NCBI RefSeq assembly: GCF_000177215.2
Contig: NZ_CM001368.1
Location: 3,169,625-3,233,624 of the forward strand
DNA: 64,000 bases
From: Solidesulfovibrio carbinoliphilus subsp. oakridgensis
GTDB taxonomy: Bacteria; Desulfobacterota; Desulfovibrionia; Desulfovibrionales; Desulfovibrionaceae
Direction of reading: 5' to 3'
Part shown: positions 13,394-21,483 of the stretch, piece by piece
Numbering within the stretch: the first letter of the stretch is position 1
Layout of the letters: each line of letters begins with the position of its first letter
The notes under the pieces: generated by a model
Told to the model about the DNA's origin: nothing
Databases searched by the model: none
The model's input: only the letters and a program-made list of their open reading frames with translations
Translations under genes and position numbers: made by a program

Positions 13394-14395
13394 TCACGAC
13401 CGGCCGCCCGTCGACCGGGTGAGGACCTCGGGATTGAGGCAGGTCGGCGGGGTCTGTCCGGCCAGCATGGCCAGCAGGTTCTTGGCGGCCAGGACCGCCA
13501 TGCCTTCCCGGGCCGTGCTGGTGGCCGAGCCGATGTGCGGGGTGAGGACCACGTTTGGCAGGGCGGCCAGGCCTTCGGCCAGACGCGGTTCGAATTCGTA
13601 GACGTCGAGCCCGGCGCCGGCGATCCGGCCTTCCCGCAGGGCCCCGACCAGGGCCGCCTCGTCGATGACCGGGCCGCGGCCGGTGTTGATCAGGATGGCG
13701 GTCGGCTTCATGCGGGCGAGGGCGTCTGCGTCGAAGGCGTGGCGGGTCTGGTCGTTTAAAGGGGCGTGGATGCTTATGAAGTCGGCGGTCCGGAGAAAGG
13801 CGTCGAAGTCGAGGCGGGTGGCCCCGAGCTCCCGCTCCAGGGCCTGGTTGGGCTTCCTGCCGCCGCAGAAGACCACCGGCATGGCAAAGCCCCGGGACAT
13901 CCGGGCCATGGCCGTGCCGATGCGGCCCGGGCCGAAGATGCCAAGGGTCTTGCCCGTCACTTCCTGGCCGAGGAACTTGAGCGGCCCCCAGCCGGGGCAG
14001 ACGCCGGAGCGCAGGAGGGCGTCGGTTTCGACCACCCGTCGGGCCACGGCGAACAGGAGGGCCCAGGCCATTTCGGCCGTGGCCGTGGTCAGGACGTCCG
14101 GGGTGTTGGACACGGGCAGGCCCCGCCGGGTGGCTTCCGGCACGTCGATGTTGTCAAAGCCGACCGCGTAGTTGGCGTAGCCGCGAAGCTTCGGGGCGGC
14201 CTCGAAAAAGCCGGCGTCGATGCGGTCGGTCAGCTGGCCGAGGACCCCTTCGGCCGTGGCGATGCGGCTAAAGAGCTCGTCTTGGGTCAGGGGCCGGTCC
14301 TCGGGATTGACCCACAGGTCGCAGACGTCGCGCAGTAAGGACAGGCCGGGCTCGGGAATCATCCGGGTAACGACCACGCGGGGACGTTGGTTCAT
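13394..14395 (-). CDS. D-2-hydroxyacid dehydrogenase (glyoxylate/hydroxypyruvate reductase type)
   Basis: A 333-aa cytoplasmic enzyme; the ATG at 14395 follows AAGGAG. The NAD(P)-binding motif GPGRIG sits at residues 155-160. The catalytic triad of the family is in order: R240 in NTGRG, Glu in DVYEFEP (E267/E269) and H287 in PHIGSAT. The N-terminal flavodoxin-like substrate domain contains NYAVGFDNIDV. It reduces a 2-oxoacid such as glyoxylate or hydroxypyruvate with NAD(P)H, or the reverse. It is a stand-alone gene of normal family length; the exact substrate is not determined. Confidence 0.9.
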   Translation of the reverse strand: MNQRPRVVVTRMIPEPGLSLLRDVCDLWVNPEDRPLTQDELFSRIATAEGVLGQLTDRIDAGFFEAAPKLRGYANYAVGFDNIDVPEATRRGLPVSNTPDVLTTATAEMAWALLFAVARRVVETDALLRSGVCPGWGPLKFLGQEVTGKTLGIFGPGRIGTAMARMSRGFAMPVVFCGGRKPNQALERELGATRLDFDAFLRTADFISIHAPLNDQTRHAFDADALARMKPTAILINTGRGPVIDEAALVGALREGRIAGAGLDVYEFEPRLAEGLAALPNVVLTPHIGSATSTAREGMAVLAAKNLLAMLAGQTPPTCLNPEVLTRSTGGRS

Positions 14396-14762
14396 GCTGG
14401 CGCTCCTTGTCCTCGTCCGGTTGGGGGCCGGTGGCGTTGGGCCCTGGCCCGACAGGGAAATCCCGCGCCTCTATACCGCCGCCCGGGTGGTGGTGTCGAG
14501 CCGGCGGCGGGCCTGGGCCGGGCCTTTCCCCGATCCGGCCGGAGCGGGCGCCGGGAACGGGGCCGACCCGGGTCCGTCCGGGGGCGGGCCGGGCCGGGTT
14601 CGGGGCGGAGAAAAGCAGTGTTTCCGCAGGTCAAGGCAATGTGAAGTTTGTATGAAGATTTCACTTTACAAAAGGCCCGGAAGGATTATTTCTAGCATCA
14701 ACGGCACCTCACAAGAGGGTTAACCCAAGCAGGAGGGACAGCCGCGACGAATGCCATCTCCC

Positions 14763-14784
14763 ATACCCGGCGAAGCGAGTCGCC
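14763..14784 (+). repeat. Hairpin repeat, unit 1
   Basis: First copy of the unit-opening hairpin (GGCGA AGCGAG TCGCC), identical over 22 nt to the copy at 14984. Confidence 0.8.
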
Positions 14785-14983
14785 CCTCACAAAGGCAAAA
14801 ACCGGTGAAAGCCGGAGCCTTTAAAGCGAAAGGACATATCCGATCGCCAAGGAACGCGCAAAACGGTACGGTCCGAAGGGCCGGTACAGACCGTCGCAGA
14901 CAGTTGGGTGGAAAGGACCTGGTTTCGACAACGCGCAATGTAATCCGAGCTGGAGGTTTGACGCCGACGGGCGCTACAGTTCC

Positions 14984-15005
14984 ATACCCGGCGAAGCGAG
15001 TCGCC
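14984..15005 (+). repeat. Hairpin repeat, unit 2
   Basis: Second copy, identical over 22 nt to the one at 14763, 221 nt downstream. Confidence 0.8.
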
Positions 15006-15181
15006 CTGACAGGAAGGCCGCCTGCGGGCCGAAAAGGCGAAAGGACTTCCCCGATCGCGGGAGAAGCGGCAGAAAAACCTGCCCATGGGGCACGGGGCCG
15101 CTTCAGAAAAGGGTAGAGGATCAGGACTTCGGCAACGATGCAAATGCAGCGCGAAAGCGCTTGAAAAAACGAGAACTGTCA

Positions 15182-15203
15182 ATACCCGGCGAGATGCCTC
15201 GCC
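15182..15203 (+). repeat. Hairpin repeat, unit 3
   Basis: Third copy, 198 nt after the second. The 12-nt head is conserved; the loop and closing pair differ in a way that keeps the stem (GGCGAG ATGC CTCGCC). Confidence 0.7.
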
Positions 15204-15370
15204 GCGCAGTCGCGGAACCGGAGGTTCTCTCCGGAACCCGCTCGGCGAAGGGAACCGCCCTTTCGCCAGCGCCTGGGAGACGGCCCGGTCGCAACGGCCG
15301 GAACAAGCCGCATCCCTGTACGAAGGGTAACAGGAATCGGTTGCAGTAACGAGAAACATGATCATATTGA

Positions 15371-15407
15371 CCTCGCCTGGCCCATCCCGGACCGGGCGAG
15401 GTTTTTT
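15371..15407 (+). terminator. Intrinsic terminator between the structured RNA and htpX
   Basis: CCTCGCC...GGCGAGG is followed by TTTTTT, 25 nt before the htpX start codon and upstream of its ribosome site. The position suits either the 3' end of a separate RNA or a transcriptional attenuator of htpX. Confidence 0.85.
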
Positions 15408-15431
15408 CTATTCCCCGGAGGAGCAACACGG

Positions 15432-16286
15432 ATGAGCAGCCAGATCAAGACAGCCCTCTTACTCGGACTCCTCACCGCCCTGATCATGATCGTGGGCCAG
15501 GCCCTTGGGGGTCGAAGCGGCCTGGTCATCGCCTTTGGCCTGGCCATCGTCATGAACCTCGGCAGCTACTGGTTTTCGGACAAGATCGTGCTCGCCATGT
15601 ACGGGGCCCGCGAACTGTCCCCGGCCGACGCCCCGGGCATCCACACCATGGTGGAGGAACTGGCCCGAAACGGCGGCCTCCCCAAGCCCCGGATCATGAT
15701 CATCGCCCAGGAATCCCCCAACGCCTTTGCCACGGGCCGCAATCCCGACCACGCGGTGGTGGCCGTCACCCAAGGCCTCCTGCGCCTGCTCTCGCCCGAC
15801 GAGGTGCGCGGCGTCCTGGCCCATGAACTCGGACACATCAAAAACCGCGATATCCTCATCCAGTCCGTGGCCGCGGTCCTTGGCGGGGCCATCGTCATGA
15901 TGGCCAACATGTTCCAGTTCGCGGCCATTTTCGGCGGCAGCCGCAGCAGCGACGAGGAGGGCGGCGGCCCGGGCCTGCTCGGCGGGCTGGCCATGGCCAT
16001 CCTGGCCCCCATTGCCGCCTCGCTCATCCAGATGGCCATCTCCCGGTCCCGGGAATTTCTGGCCGACGCCACGGGCGCGCGCCTGTCCGGCACCCCCCTG
16101 GCCCTGGCCGGGGCCCTCGGCAAGCTCGACAGCTACGCCCACCAGATCCCCATGCAGGCCAATCCGGCCACGGAAAACATGTTCATCGTCAATCCCTTCG
16201 GCGGCCTGTCCATGGCCTCGCTCTTCTCCACCCACCCGCCGACCGAGGAGCGCATCCGCCGCCTGCGCGATATGGCCGGCCGCTGA
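15432..16286 (+). CDS. htpX: HtpX, membrane zinc metalloprotease (M48)
   Basis: A 284-aa inner-membrane protease; GGAGGAG precedes ATG 15432. Two N-terminal membrane helices ([19 protein letters not shown] and [19 protein letters not shown]) are followed by the catalytic motif [12 protein letters not shown] (H131, E132, H135) and a third zinc ligand in SREFLADA. Two further hydrophobic segments lie between them. HtpX degrades misfolded membrane proteins together with FtsH. Length and motif order are typical of the family. The terminator and structured RNA immediately upstream suggest RNA-level control. Confidence 0.96.
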   Translation: MSSQIKTALLLGLLTALIMIVGQALGGRSGLVIAFGLAIVMNLGSYWFSDKIVLAMYGARELSPADAPGIHTMVEELARNGGLPKPRIMIIAQESPNAFATGRNPDHAVVAVTQGLLRLLSPDEVRGVLAHELGHIKNRDILIQSVAAVLGGAIVMMANMFQFAAIFGGSRSSDEEGGGPGLLGGLAMAILAPIAASLIQMAISRSREFLADATGARLSGTPLALAGALGKLDSYAHQIPMQANPATENMFIVNPFGGLSMASLFSTHPPTEERIRRLRDMAGR

Positions 16287-16337
16287 GGCGGGCGCCACGA
16301 AGGAAGGGGGACGGAGGGGGAGGGGAGACGGAGGAAT

Positions 16338-16370
16338 GCCTCCGGCGGCCAAAGGGCTCTCGCCCTTTGG
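16338..16370 (+). repeat. REP-like palindromic element, copy 1
   Basis: GCCTCCGGCGGCCAAAGGGC followed by a short loop and GCCCTTTGG. An inverted copy lies at 16495-16527, differing at one base over 33 nt. It lies in the htpX 3' region. Confidence 0.75.
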
Positions 16371-16388
16371 AAACCCTTTCCACAAGAC

Positions 16389-16425
16389 AAAAAGCCCCCC
16401 GGCAGCGTTGCCGGGGGGCTTTTTT
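16389..16425. terminator. Strong bidirectional terminator
   Basis: AAAAAGCCCCCCGGCA GCGT TGCCGGGGGGCTTTTTT is a near-perfect palindrome with A- and T-runs on both sides. It serves htpX (+) and the convergent NYN-domain gene (-). Confidence 0.92.
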
Positions 16426-16494
16426 ATGGATGGAAGGATGGCGGGGACGTCCCGTGTCCCCCGTCGGGCTTACGGCCGGACCGTTTCCGGGATC

Positions 16495-16527
16495 CCAAAG
16501 GGCGACAGCCCTTTGGCCGCCGGAGGC
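16495..16527 (-). repeat. REP-like palindromic element, copy 2 (inverted)
   Basis: Reverse complement of the element at 16338-16370 with a single difference in the loop. The two copies flank the terminator symmetrically in the 269-bp convergent intergenic region. Confidence 0.75.
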
Positions 16528-16555
16528 TTTCCCCCCGTCCTTTCCCGCATCCGCG

Positions 16556-17137
16556 CTACCGGGCCACGTCCTGGGCGAACTCGTCGATCCAGTAGATCCG
16601 GTCGGCCCGGCATTGCAGGTCCGTGGACACGCCGTTTTTGAAGACCAAAAGCTCGAAGCGCTTGTTTTTCTCGGTGATGTACTCGATGGCGTCGAGCAGG
16701 TCGCTGTCGCCGGACGACAGGATCAGGGTGTCGTAGTTCTCGATGTGGGTCAGCGCCAGGGTGGCCAGGCCCACGTCCACGCCCTTTTGCTGCTCGCGGC
16801 TCAGCCGGTGGGCCCGGTCGTTGGGGCAGGAGACCGGGACCTTGCGGCGGTCCTGTTCGCAGTAGAGGTCGGTGATCTCGCTCGAGCGCAGTTCGTAGAG
16901 CTTGGTGATGATTTTCGGGCCGAGGGGCGGGGCGCTGCGCATCCAGTTGTAGAAGGCCACCTGGGAGTCCGGGGTGGGGTGGGGCACGGAATTGAGGTAA
17001 TAGGCCCGCCAGAGCGGCTCTTCACTTTCCAGTCTGTTTCGCAGCTTCACATAATCGATGCTGTACTCCCGGCTGTAAATGGATTGTCCCCGATACATGT
17101 AGCCCGCGTCTATCAACCAGAGTCTGCGATTGAGCAT
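16556..17137 (-). CDS. NYN-domain (LabA/DUF88-type) putative ribonuclease
   Basis: A 193-aa protein starting at ATG 17137. The conserved acidic residues of the PIN-like NYN fold are present: LIDAGYMYRG at residues ~8-17, KGVDVGLATLAL near 118-129, and LILSSGDSDLLDAIEYI near 138-154. These Asp residues bind Mg2+ in the family, so an RNase-type nuclease activity is likely but the substrate is unknown. No membrane segments. It is convergent with htpX. The 261 bp on its upstream side (17138-17398) are AT-rich and hold no other recognisable gene. Confidence 0.85.
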   Translation of the reverse strand: MLNRRLWLIDAGYMYRGQSIYSREYSIDYVKLRNRLESEEPLWRAYYLNSVPHPTPDSQVAFYNWMRSAPPLGPKIITKLYELRSSEITDLYCEQDRRKVPVSCPNDRAHRLSREQQKGVDVGLATLALTHIENYDTLILSSGDSDLLDAIEYITEKNKRFELLVFKNGVSTDLQCRADRIYWIDEFAQDVAR

Positions 17138-17398
17138 GCGTCTTTCCTGTGTTTTTTCAGTTGTCCGTCCGAGGTCTCTTTCTTATTGAAAGGCGTACCG
17201 CACGTGTTTCCTACCCCAGTATACCGGAAACGGGCGGCGCTGGAAGGAGAAGATGCAAGGATGGATTTATCTAAATAAATAAGACAGTTAATTCGAAAGT
17301 GAAAAGAAGGCCGGCCCGAGGGCGGGAGGTGGGCCGGCGCTGGCCGCGACGAGGGAGGAGGGGGGCACAGGCCCAAGCGGGTCTCCCGCTTCCCGGCC

Positions 17399-18022
17399 TC
17401 AGGGTTTGCGGATTTCCACCCACACGCCGTAGGGATCGCGACGGACCGTGGCGCCCCGGACGCCGGCCTCGTCGAGGACCCGGGGCAGATAGCCGTCGTC
17501 CTTCCAGGCGTTGCGTTCGTCTTTGGGGCCGTCGCCGGACCACGTGGGGCGCATGGCCCGGACCTCCTCGATGGGCTGGTAGCGGCTGAAGCCACAGCCG
17601 ACCAGGGCCGCCCCGCCCGGGGCGAGGACCCGGTAAAGCGCGGCAAAGGCCGCCGTGTGGTCCGGCCAGAACGGGATCGAGCCCCGGCTGATGAGCAGGT
17701 CCACGGAGCCGTCCTCCAGTGGGATGTCGGTCACGTCGGCGGTGAGAAATCGGAACCGGTCCGGCGGCAGGGCGTGGCGGGCGACATTTTCCCGGGCCAT
17801 GGCCAGCACTTCGGGCTGGGCGTCGAGGCCGACCAGGTTCAAGTCGGTGATCTTGGCCAGTTCGATGAGGACTGCGGCGCTGCCGGTGCCGACATCGAGG
17901 CACAGGCCCTGCGTGATGCCGAAATCGTCCACGATCTGTCGGGCCAGAAGCGGGTACATGGCCGCGAAACGGTGGTTGGCGTCGTAGCGGTAGAAATCCG
18001 GGTCTGCGAGGGGCTGGGGCAT
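17399..18022 (-). CDS. Class I SAM-dependent methyltransferase
   Basis: 207 aa from ATG 18022, preceded by AAGGAA on the reverse strand; an open frame continues upstream to 18271 but lacks a ribosome site and reads as noise. SAM-binding motif I LDVGTGSAAVL at residues ~43-53, acidic motif II end VGLDAQ, and motif IV LTADVTDIP followed by DLLISRG. It ends with a methyltransferase-11-like core and no extra domain. The acceptor molecule is unknown. Confidence 0.85.
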   Translation of the reverse strand: MPQPLADPDFYRYDANHRFAAMYPLLARQIVDDFGITQGLCLDVGTGSAAVLIELAKITDLNLVGLDAQPEVLAMARENVARHALPPDRFRFLTADVTDIPLEDGSVDLLISRGSIPFWPDHTAAFAALYRVLAPGGAALVGCGFSRYQPIEEVRAMRPTWSGDGPKDERNAWKDDGYLPRVLDEAGVRGATVRRDPYGVWVEIRKP

Positions 18023-18364
18023 GGCGGTTCCTTGCACGGGGTGTCGGGGCCGAAACCCGCCGGGCTGGCGGCGCGGCGACCGGGTATGCCGACAGCATAC
18101 CGCCGCCCCGGCGCCTGGCGCAAGGTGACTCTGCTTTTCTTTTCTGCAGCGGTCGCAGGGGGATAATGGAGGAGCGCGGACAAAAAACCGACACGCGTCT
18201 CCGGAAAACCGGTACGCTGCCGGGAAGGAGGAAAAAAGGCCGGGACAAACGTCCCGGCCTTTGACACTCAAGCTTACGGCTACGGTCCTATCGCGGATGC
18301 CCTGGGGTGCGCCTGCCCGTGGGCATGCGAGGACCGGGGCCAGTGGCCGTCGCCGGTAGAGGTT
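18023..18364. other. Intergenic region between methyltransferase and RRM genes
   Basis: 342 bp. It holds the terminator of the RRM gene at its centre and the probable promoter zone of the methyltransferase gene (18023-18230). No further gene recognised. Confidence 0.5.
18232..18262 (-). terminator. Terminator of the RRM-protein gene
   Basis: On the reverse strand AAAGGCCGGGAC GTTT GTCCCGGCC is followed by TTTTTT, about 100 nt after the RRM stop codon. Confidence 0.85.
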
Positions 18365-18688
18365 CTACCAGCGGCCGCCGCCGCCGCCGTAACCACCGCC
18401 GCCGCCGCCACGACGGCCACCGCCGCCGCCGCCGCCGGAGCGGGGCTTGTCCTGGGCCTCGTTGACCTTCAGGGTACGGCCGCCGAGTTCCTTGCCGTCC
18501 AGAGCCTGGATGGCGGCGTTGGCGCCTTCGTCATCCATCTCAACGAAGCCGAAGCCGCGCAGACGGCCGGTTTCCCGGTCGGTGATGAGGTTGACGCTGA
18601 TCACTTCGCCGTAAGGGGCGAAATGGTCACGGACATCGTCTTCCGAAGAGGAGAAGGACAGGTTACCAACGTAAAGTTTCTTCGACAT
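18365..18688 (-). CDS. Glycine-rich RRM RNA-binding protein
   Basis: A 107-aa protein starting at ATG 18688. A single RRM with RNP2 KLYVGNLSF (residues 4-12) and RNP1 RGFGFVEM (44-51), then a ~25-residue tail of Gly/Arg with one Tyr. This matches the Rbp family of cyanobacteria and deltaproteobacteria, which bind single-stranded RNA and are often cold-induced. The AT-rich ~150 bp upstream (18770-18870) is the likely promoter and leader, unusual against the GC-rich surroundings. It has its own terminator, so it is monocistronic. Confidence 0.95.
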   Translation of the reverse strand: MSKKLYVGNLSFSSSEDDVRDHFAPYGEVISVNLITDRETGRLRGFGFVEMDDEGANAAIQALDGKELGGRTLKVNEAQDKPRSGGGGGGGRRGGGGGGYGGGGGRW

Positions 18689-19003
18689 GTACTGTAGCTC
18701 CGGTCTTTGGCATGGTCTGTTTTCGGCGTTTGGAGGTCAACTTCCTCAAAGTCCAAGAATCGAAAGAAGTCATGCGCGTTGATGATAATGGCCTATTTTA
18801 CACGGACCGAAGACAAACACAACAAATATATGGCCCGCGGCACAGGTTTTTTTTTCATAAATTTGAGGCGGTAAGAAGGCGATCGGTCGCCGGTCCGCCC
18901 GCATCCCGGGCTTTGGCCCGGCCCGGCCCGGGAGGGCCTGGCCCAGGCGTCCCCGTTTGGCCCGGCCGGACGCCGTTTCGACCCCCGCGCCGGCCCGTCC
19001 GCC
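18689..19003. other. AT-rich upstream region of the RRM gene
   Basis: 315 bp with an AT-rich core (18770-18870) suited to a leader and promoter for the RRM gene on the reverse strand. The remainder (18880-19003) is GC-rich and follows the stop of the Gate-domain gene. No gene recognised. Confidence 0.5.
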
Positions 19004-19957
19004 TCAGCCGAGGACCGCGTAGCCCACGGTGACCAGGAGGATGCTCGCCGCCCGGAAGGCCTGGTTGTGGAGGATCAGCCGCGCGGCCGTGCGGGGTTTG
19101 AAGATGCCGGCGTAATACGGGAACTGGTGCCGGAAGGCCCGCATGGGCGTGGACAGGATGTTGCCGACGAGAAGCGCCAGGACCACCTGCCGGGTCGTCA
19201 GGTCGCCGGCCCCGAGCATGGCCCCGGCCGCGGCCAGGCCGGCCGTGGATTCGGCCACCACCTGGAACATGACGATGCTGATCGCCTGGGGCGTGAGAAA
19301 GGACAGGAAGCCGAGGTGGGCCGACAACCATTTTTCCACGGCGTCGAAAAAACCGAACACCGTTATATAGTGGATACCGATATAGATGGGGACCGTAAAC
19401 AGCACCATGGACCGGATGCGGCGGGTGAACCGGTGCCAACCCTTGCGCAGGGCCTTGCCCCAGGAAAAGTCGTTGTCCTTTAAATGGCAGACCACGCAGC
19501 CGTCCGGGAGCGGCGGCAGGACGGCCCGGCCGTAGACCAGGATGGCGACGCTGCGCAGGAGGGCCGCAAAGAGGGTCAGCCCGACGTAGAGGCCGGCCGG
19601 GCGCGGTCCGAGAAAGGGGACGGTCACGAAAAACATCTGGGGCAGGTGCAGGAAATAGGTGGGCAGGCTGTTAAAAAGGTTGGCCAGCACCAGTTCCCTG
19701 TCGGACAGCCGGCCCGCGCCGTAGGCTTCGGCCAGAAGCGAGTTGGCGGCCATGCCCGAGAAAAAGGCCATGGAAAAGCTGGCGCCGACCACGTCTTGCA
19801 GATGCCCCAGGCGGATGACGGGCGCGGCCAGCCGGGCCAGGAAGCGGGTCCAGTTGAGGGCCTCGATCAGGTTGGCCACAAGGAGGCCAAACGCCAGGGA
19901 AACGAGCAGCCGGCCAAGCGGCCACAGCAGGGTGTGCCAAGTGTGGGTCAGGTCCAT
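19004..19957 (-). CDS. Gate-domain (nucleoside recognition) membrane protein
   Basis: 317 aa with about eight hydrophobic segments. The Gate-type segments are visible twice: GASFSMAFFSGMAANSLLAE around residues 58-77 and a related block near the C-terminus (VVAESTAGLAAAGAMLGAGD then LVGNILSTPMRAFRHQFPYY). The central loop contains CVVCHLKDNDFSWGKALRKG. Proteins of this type (SpmA/B-like, nucleoside-recognition domain) are inner-membrane transporters of uncertain substrate. It is a lone gene, divergent from the tRNA pair. Confidence 0.8.
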   Translation of the reverse strand: MDLTHTWHTLLWPLGRLLVSLAFGLLVANLIEALNWTRFLARLAAPVIRLGHLQDVVGASFSMAFFSGMAANSLLAEAYGAGRLSDRELVLANLFNSLPTYFLHLPQMFFVTVPFLGPRPAGLYVGLTLFAALLRSVAILVYGRAVLPPLPDGCVVCHLKDNDFSWGKALRKGWHRFTRRIRSMVLFTVPIYIGIHYITVFGFFDAVEKWLSAHLGFLSFLTPQAISIVMFQVVAESTAGLAAAGAMLGAGDLTTRQVVLALLVGNILSTPMRAFRHQFPYYAGIFKPRTAARLILHNQAFRAASILLVTVGYAVLG

Positions 19958-20045
19958 GCAGGCGGAGGTATAGTCGGCGGGGGTGGCTTTGGGAAGCGCG
20001 TCCGGGCCCGGGTGGATGTTTTTTTCGTTTGCCGAAGAAATATCC

Positions 20046-20074
20046 TTGACAGGCGAACGCCAGGCGCATAATGA
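20046..20074 (+). promoter_or_regulatory. Sigma-70 promoter of the tRNA-Lys/tRNA-Glu operon
   Basis: A perfect TTGACA (20046-20051), 17-nt spacer and TAATGA (20069-20074). The start point would fall about 8 nt before tRNA-Lys. Confidence 0.88.
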
Positions 20075-20088
20075 ATTTCTTCCCGTGT

Positions 20089-20164
20089 GGGCCGTTAACT
20101 CAGTCGGTAGAGTATCTGCCTTTTAAGCAGAGAGTCGCTGGTTCGAGCCCAGCACGGCCCACCA
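20089..20164 (+). tRNA. tRNA-Lys (anticodon TTT)
   Basis: 76 nt with CCA encoded. Acceptor GGGCCGT/ACGGCCC; anticodon stem TCTGC/GCAGA around loop CTTTTAA; T-loop GTTCGAGCC. All arms close. Confidence 0.98.
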
Positions 20165-20175
20165 GCAAAGCGTCC

Positions 20176-20251
20176 GTCCCCATCGTCTAGTGGCCTAGGA
20201 CGGCGGCCTCTCACGCCGCTAACAGGGGTTCAAATCCCCTTGGGGACGCCA
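20176..20251 (+). tRNA. tRNA-Glu (anticodon CTC)
   Basis: 76 nt with CCA encoded. Acceptor GTCCCCA/TGGGGAC; anticodon stem GCGGC/GCCGC around loop CTCTCAC; T-arm AGGGGTTCAAATCCCCT. It is only 11 nt after tRNA-Lys, in the same transcript. Its 3' end is the last clearly chromosomal feature before the conjugative module and is a candidate attachment site. Confidence 0.98.
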
Positions 20252-20262
20252 AGACTTCAATG

Positions 20263-20301
20263 GCGGCAAGGGCCTGCAAAGGCAGGGTCTTGCCGCTTTT
20301 C
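20263..20301 (+). terminator. Terminator of the tRNA operon
   Basis: GCGGCAAGGGCCTGC AAAG GCAGGGTCTTGCCGC is followed by TTTT. It is a long, nearly perfect stem. Confidence 0.9.
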
Positions 20302-20339
20302 TTTGTTTCCTACTCTGTCGCTATACTTCCGTCCTTCCT

Positions 20340-20382
20340 AAAGCCCGTGGGCGTGCTGCCGCAGCACCCCACGGGCTTTTCC
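20340..20382 (+). terminator. Second strong hairpin terminator
   Basis: AAGCCCGTGGG...TGCTG CCG CAGCA...CCACGGGCTTTT. It insulates the mobile module from the tRNA operon. The remaining bases to 20557 show only the ribosome site of the next gene. Confidence 0.85.
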
Positions 20383-20557
20383 TTTTCCGATTGCTTCCGC
20401 CCCTCCTCCCTGCCCTCTCTCCCTGCAAAGGCCGCTCCGCGTTTACGTGGCGGCCTTCCGAGGGCCGTCCCGCGCCGTGACCCCGTGCCTCAGTCGTCTG
20501 GGGATCTCGGCCCGTTCCAGCCCGGGGGCGGAGCCATGCCCAGAGAGGTTGCGCCAT

Positions 20558-21472
20558 ATGAATGAATTGCAGGGCAAAGCCTCCCGAGGCAAGGGCGATT
20601 TGGTGCCGGAGGTCTTCCTTTTGGATGGGGCTCCGGTGGTGACCAGCCTCAAAGTCGGCCAGCACTTTCGGAAAAAACACCTCCATGTCCTGGAAGCCAT
20701 TCGCCGTTTGATGGCGAGTCTCCCGTCCGAGTTCAACGAATCGAATTTTCGATCCGTTGAATACCTCGACGCCAAGGGAGAAAGGCGTCCCGCCTACCAC
20801 CTTTCCCGCGATGGATTCACGCTGCTCGTTATGGGCTTTACCGGCAAGAAGGCCCTGGCCTGGAAGGTCCGGTACATCCAGGCCTTCAACGCTATGGAAA
20901 AGAAGCTCCAGGACCTGAACAGCCCGCCACGCCCCGAACTGGGAACTACCGCAGGGGAAAAAGAAAGGCCACGTCCGGAGCTGGGTACCACCCCAGAGGA
21001 AAAAGGGAGGCCACGTTTCCAGTTCGAAGCGCCCATGTCTATGGATCTGGAAAAGATGGAAGGTATTCGAGGATGGCTTGATTATTGGTGCTACATCGAT
21101 GATTTGGACATTGAAGAGGCTATCCAGCAATTATGTATTGTGCTCCAAGTCCAAAATTTAAATGATTTGCAAGAAAGCGATACGACTTGCGCGTATAATT
21201 TTATATGGTGGTCACTCTTTAAGATTAAAAGTAAAAATGGAATTGAGTTGACTGAAAAAGAAAAAGAGGCTTTCTGTGGGTTGATAAAGTTTTGGGAAAA
21301 GTGTGTTGGCGAAGACTATGACAATATAATATATTTTATTTGCACAAAGTGCAGTATTGTGTCGATTGAAGACATAAAACAGCACTCCCTGCAAAAAGCA
21401 TTCAATGCTGTTTTGCTTGGTATCTTTCGTCATGTGTTCTGCAACGAGAAAGAGAAGGTCTACAGCATTTGA
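20558..21472 (+). CDS. Rha-family phage-type regulatory protein
   Basis: 304 aa from ATG 20558, preceded by AGAGAGG. Residues ~15-105 match the Rha (pRha) domain: VTSLKVGQHFRKKHLHVLEA, then NESNFRSVEYLDAKGERRPAY, LSRDGFTLLVMGFTGKKALA and WKVRYIQAFNAME, the hallmark of phage and island Rha regulators. A proline-rich linker holds two near-identical RPELGTT units. The C-terminal ~140 residues are helical, AT-rich in codon use and not recognised. Rha proteins interfere with phage growth in hosts without IHF; the role here is probably island regulation. The composition shift inside the gene suggests a domain acquired by recombination. Confidence 0.85.
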   Translation: MNELQGKASRGKGDLVPEVFLLDGAPVVTSLKVGQHFRKKHLHVLEAIRRLMASLPSEFNESNFRSVEYLDAKGERRPAYHLSRDGFTLLVMGFTGKKALAWKVRYIQAFNAMEKKLQDLNSPPRPELGTTAGEKERPRPELGTTPEEKGRPRFQFEAPMSMDLEKMEGIRGWLDYWCYIDDLDIEEAIQQLCIVLQVQNLNDLQESDTTCAYNFIWWSLFKIKSKNGIELTEKEKEAFCGLIKFWEKCVGEDYDNIIYFICTKCSIVSIEDIKQHSLQKAFNAVLLGIFRHVFCNEKEKVYSI

Positions 21473-21483
21473 TGGAGGTCGTC

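Larger units (their letters stand above)
14640..15370 (+). ncRNA. Structured noncoding RNA of three ~200-nt units upstream of htpX
   Basis: There is no credible ORF, but strong RNA structure recurs. ATACCCGGCGAAGCGAGTCGCC at 14763-14784 returns identically at 14984-15005, and as ATACCCGGCGAGATGCCTCGCC at 15182-15203, where the loop-side bases change while the GGCGA/TCGCC pairing is kept. At offset 53-63 each unit has a second hairpin closed by GCGA/TCGC (14826-14847, 15037-15058) or GGCGAA/TTCGCC (15244-15267). At offset ~140-150 each has an AGGA element followed by GG...AACG (14913, 15122, 15331). An intrinsic terminator follows at once. It could be a long 5' leader controlling htpX or an independent RNA. 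It does not match the riboswitch, tmRNA, RNase P or 6S consensus sequences I know. The boundaries are approximate. Confidence 0.6.

Noticed and set aside
14900-14960. tmRNA 5' end (TGGTTTCGACAACG)
   Set aside because: No tRNA-like acceptor with CCA and no tag-peptide frame could be found in the region.
14763-15370. GEMM (c-di-GMP) riboswitch
   Set aside because: The stretch CACAAAGGCAAAAACCGGTGAAAGCCGG is superficially similar, but the conserved ACGCAAAGCC and the second-stem receptor are missing and units 2 and 3 lack even the resemblance.
14640-15370. Csr/Rsm-type sRNA that sequesters CsrA
   Set aside because: GGA triplets are frequent but not clearly above expectation for this composition, and only a few sit in hairpin loops.
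20229-20251. Second attachment site (direct repeat of the tRNA-Glu 3' end) within the window
   Set aside because: I looked for the T-arm/acceptor sequence in 53,168-54,860 and elsewhere and saw no copy; the other end may lie outside.
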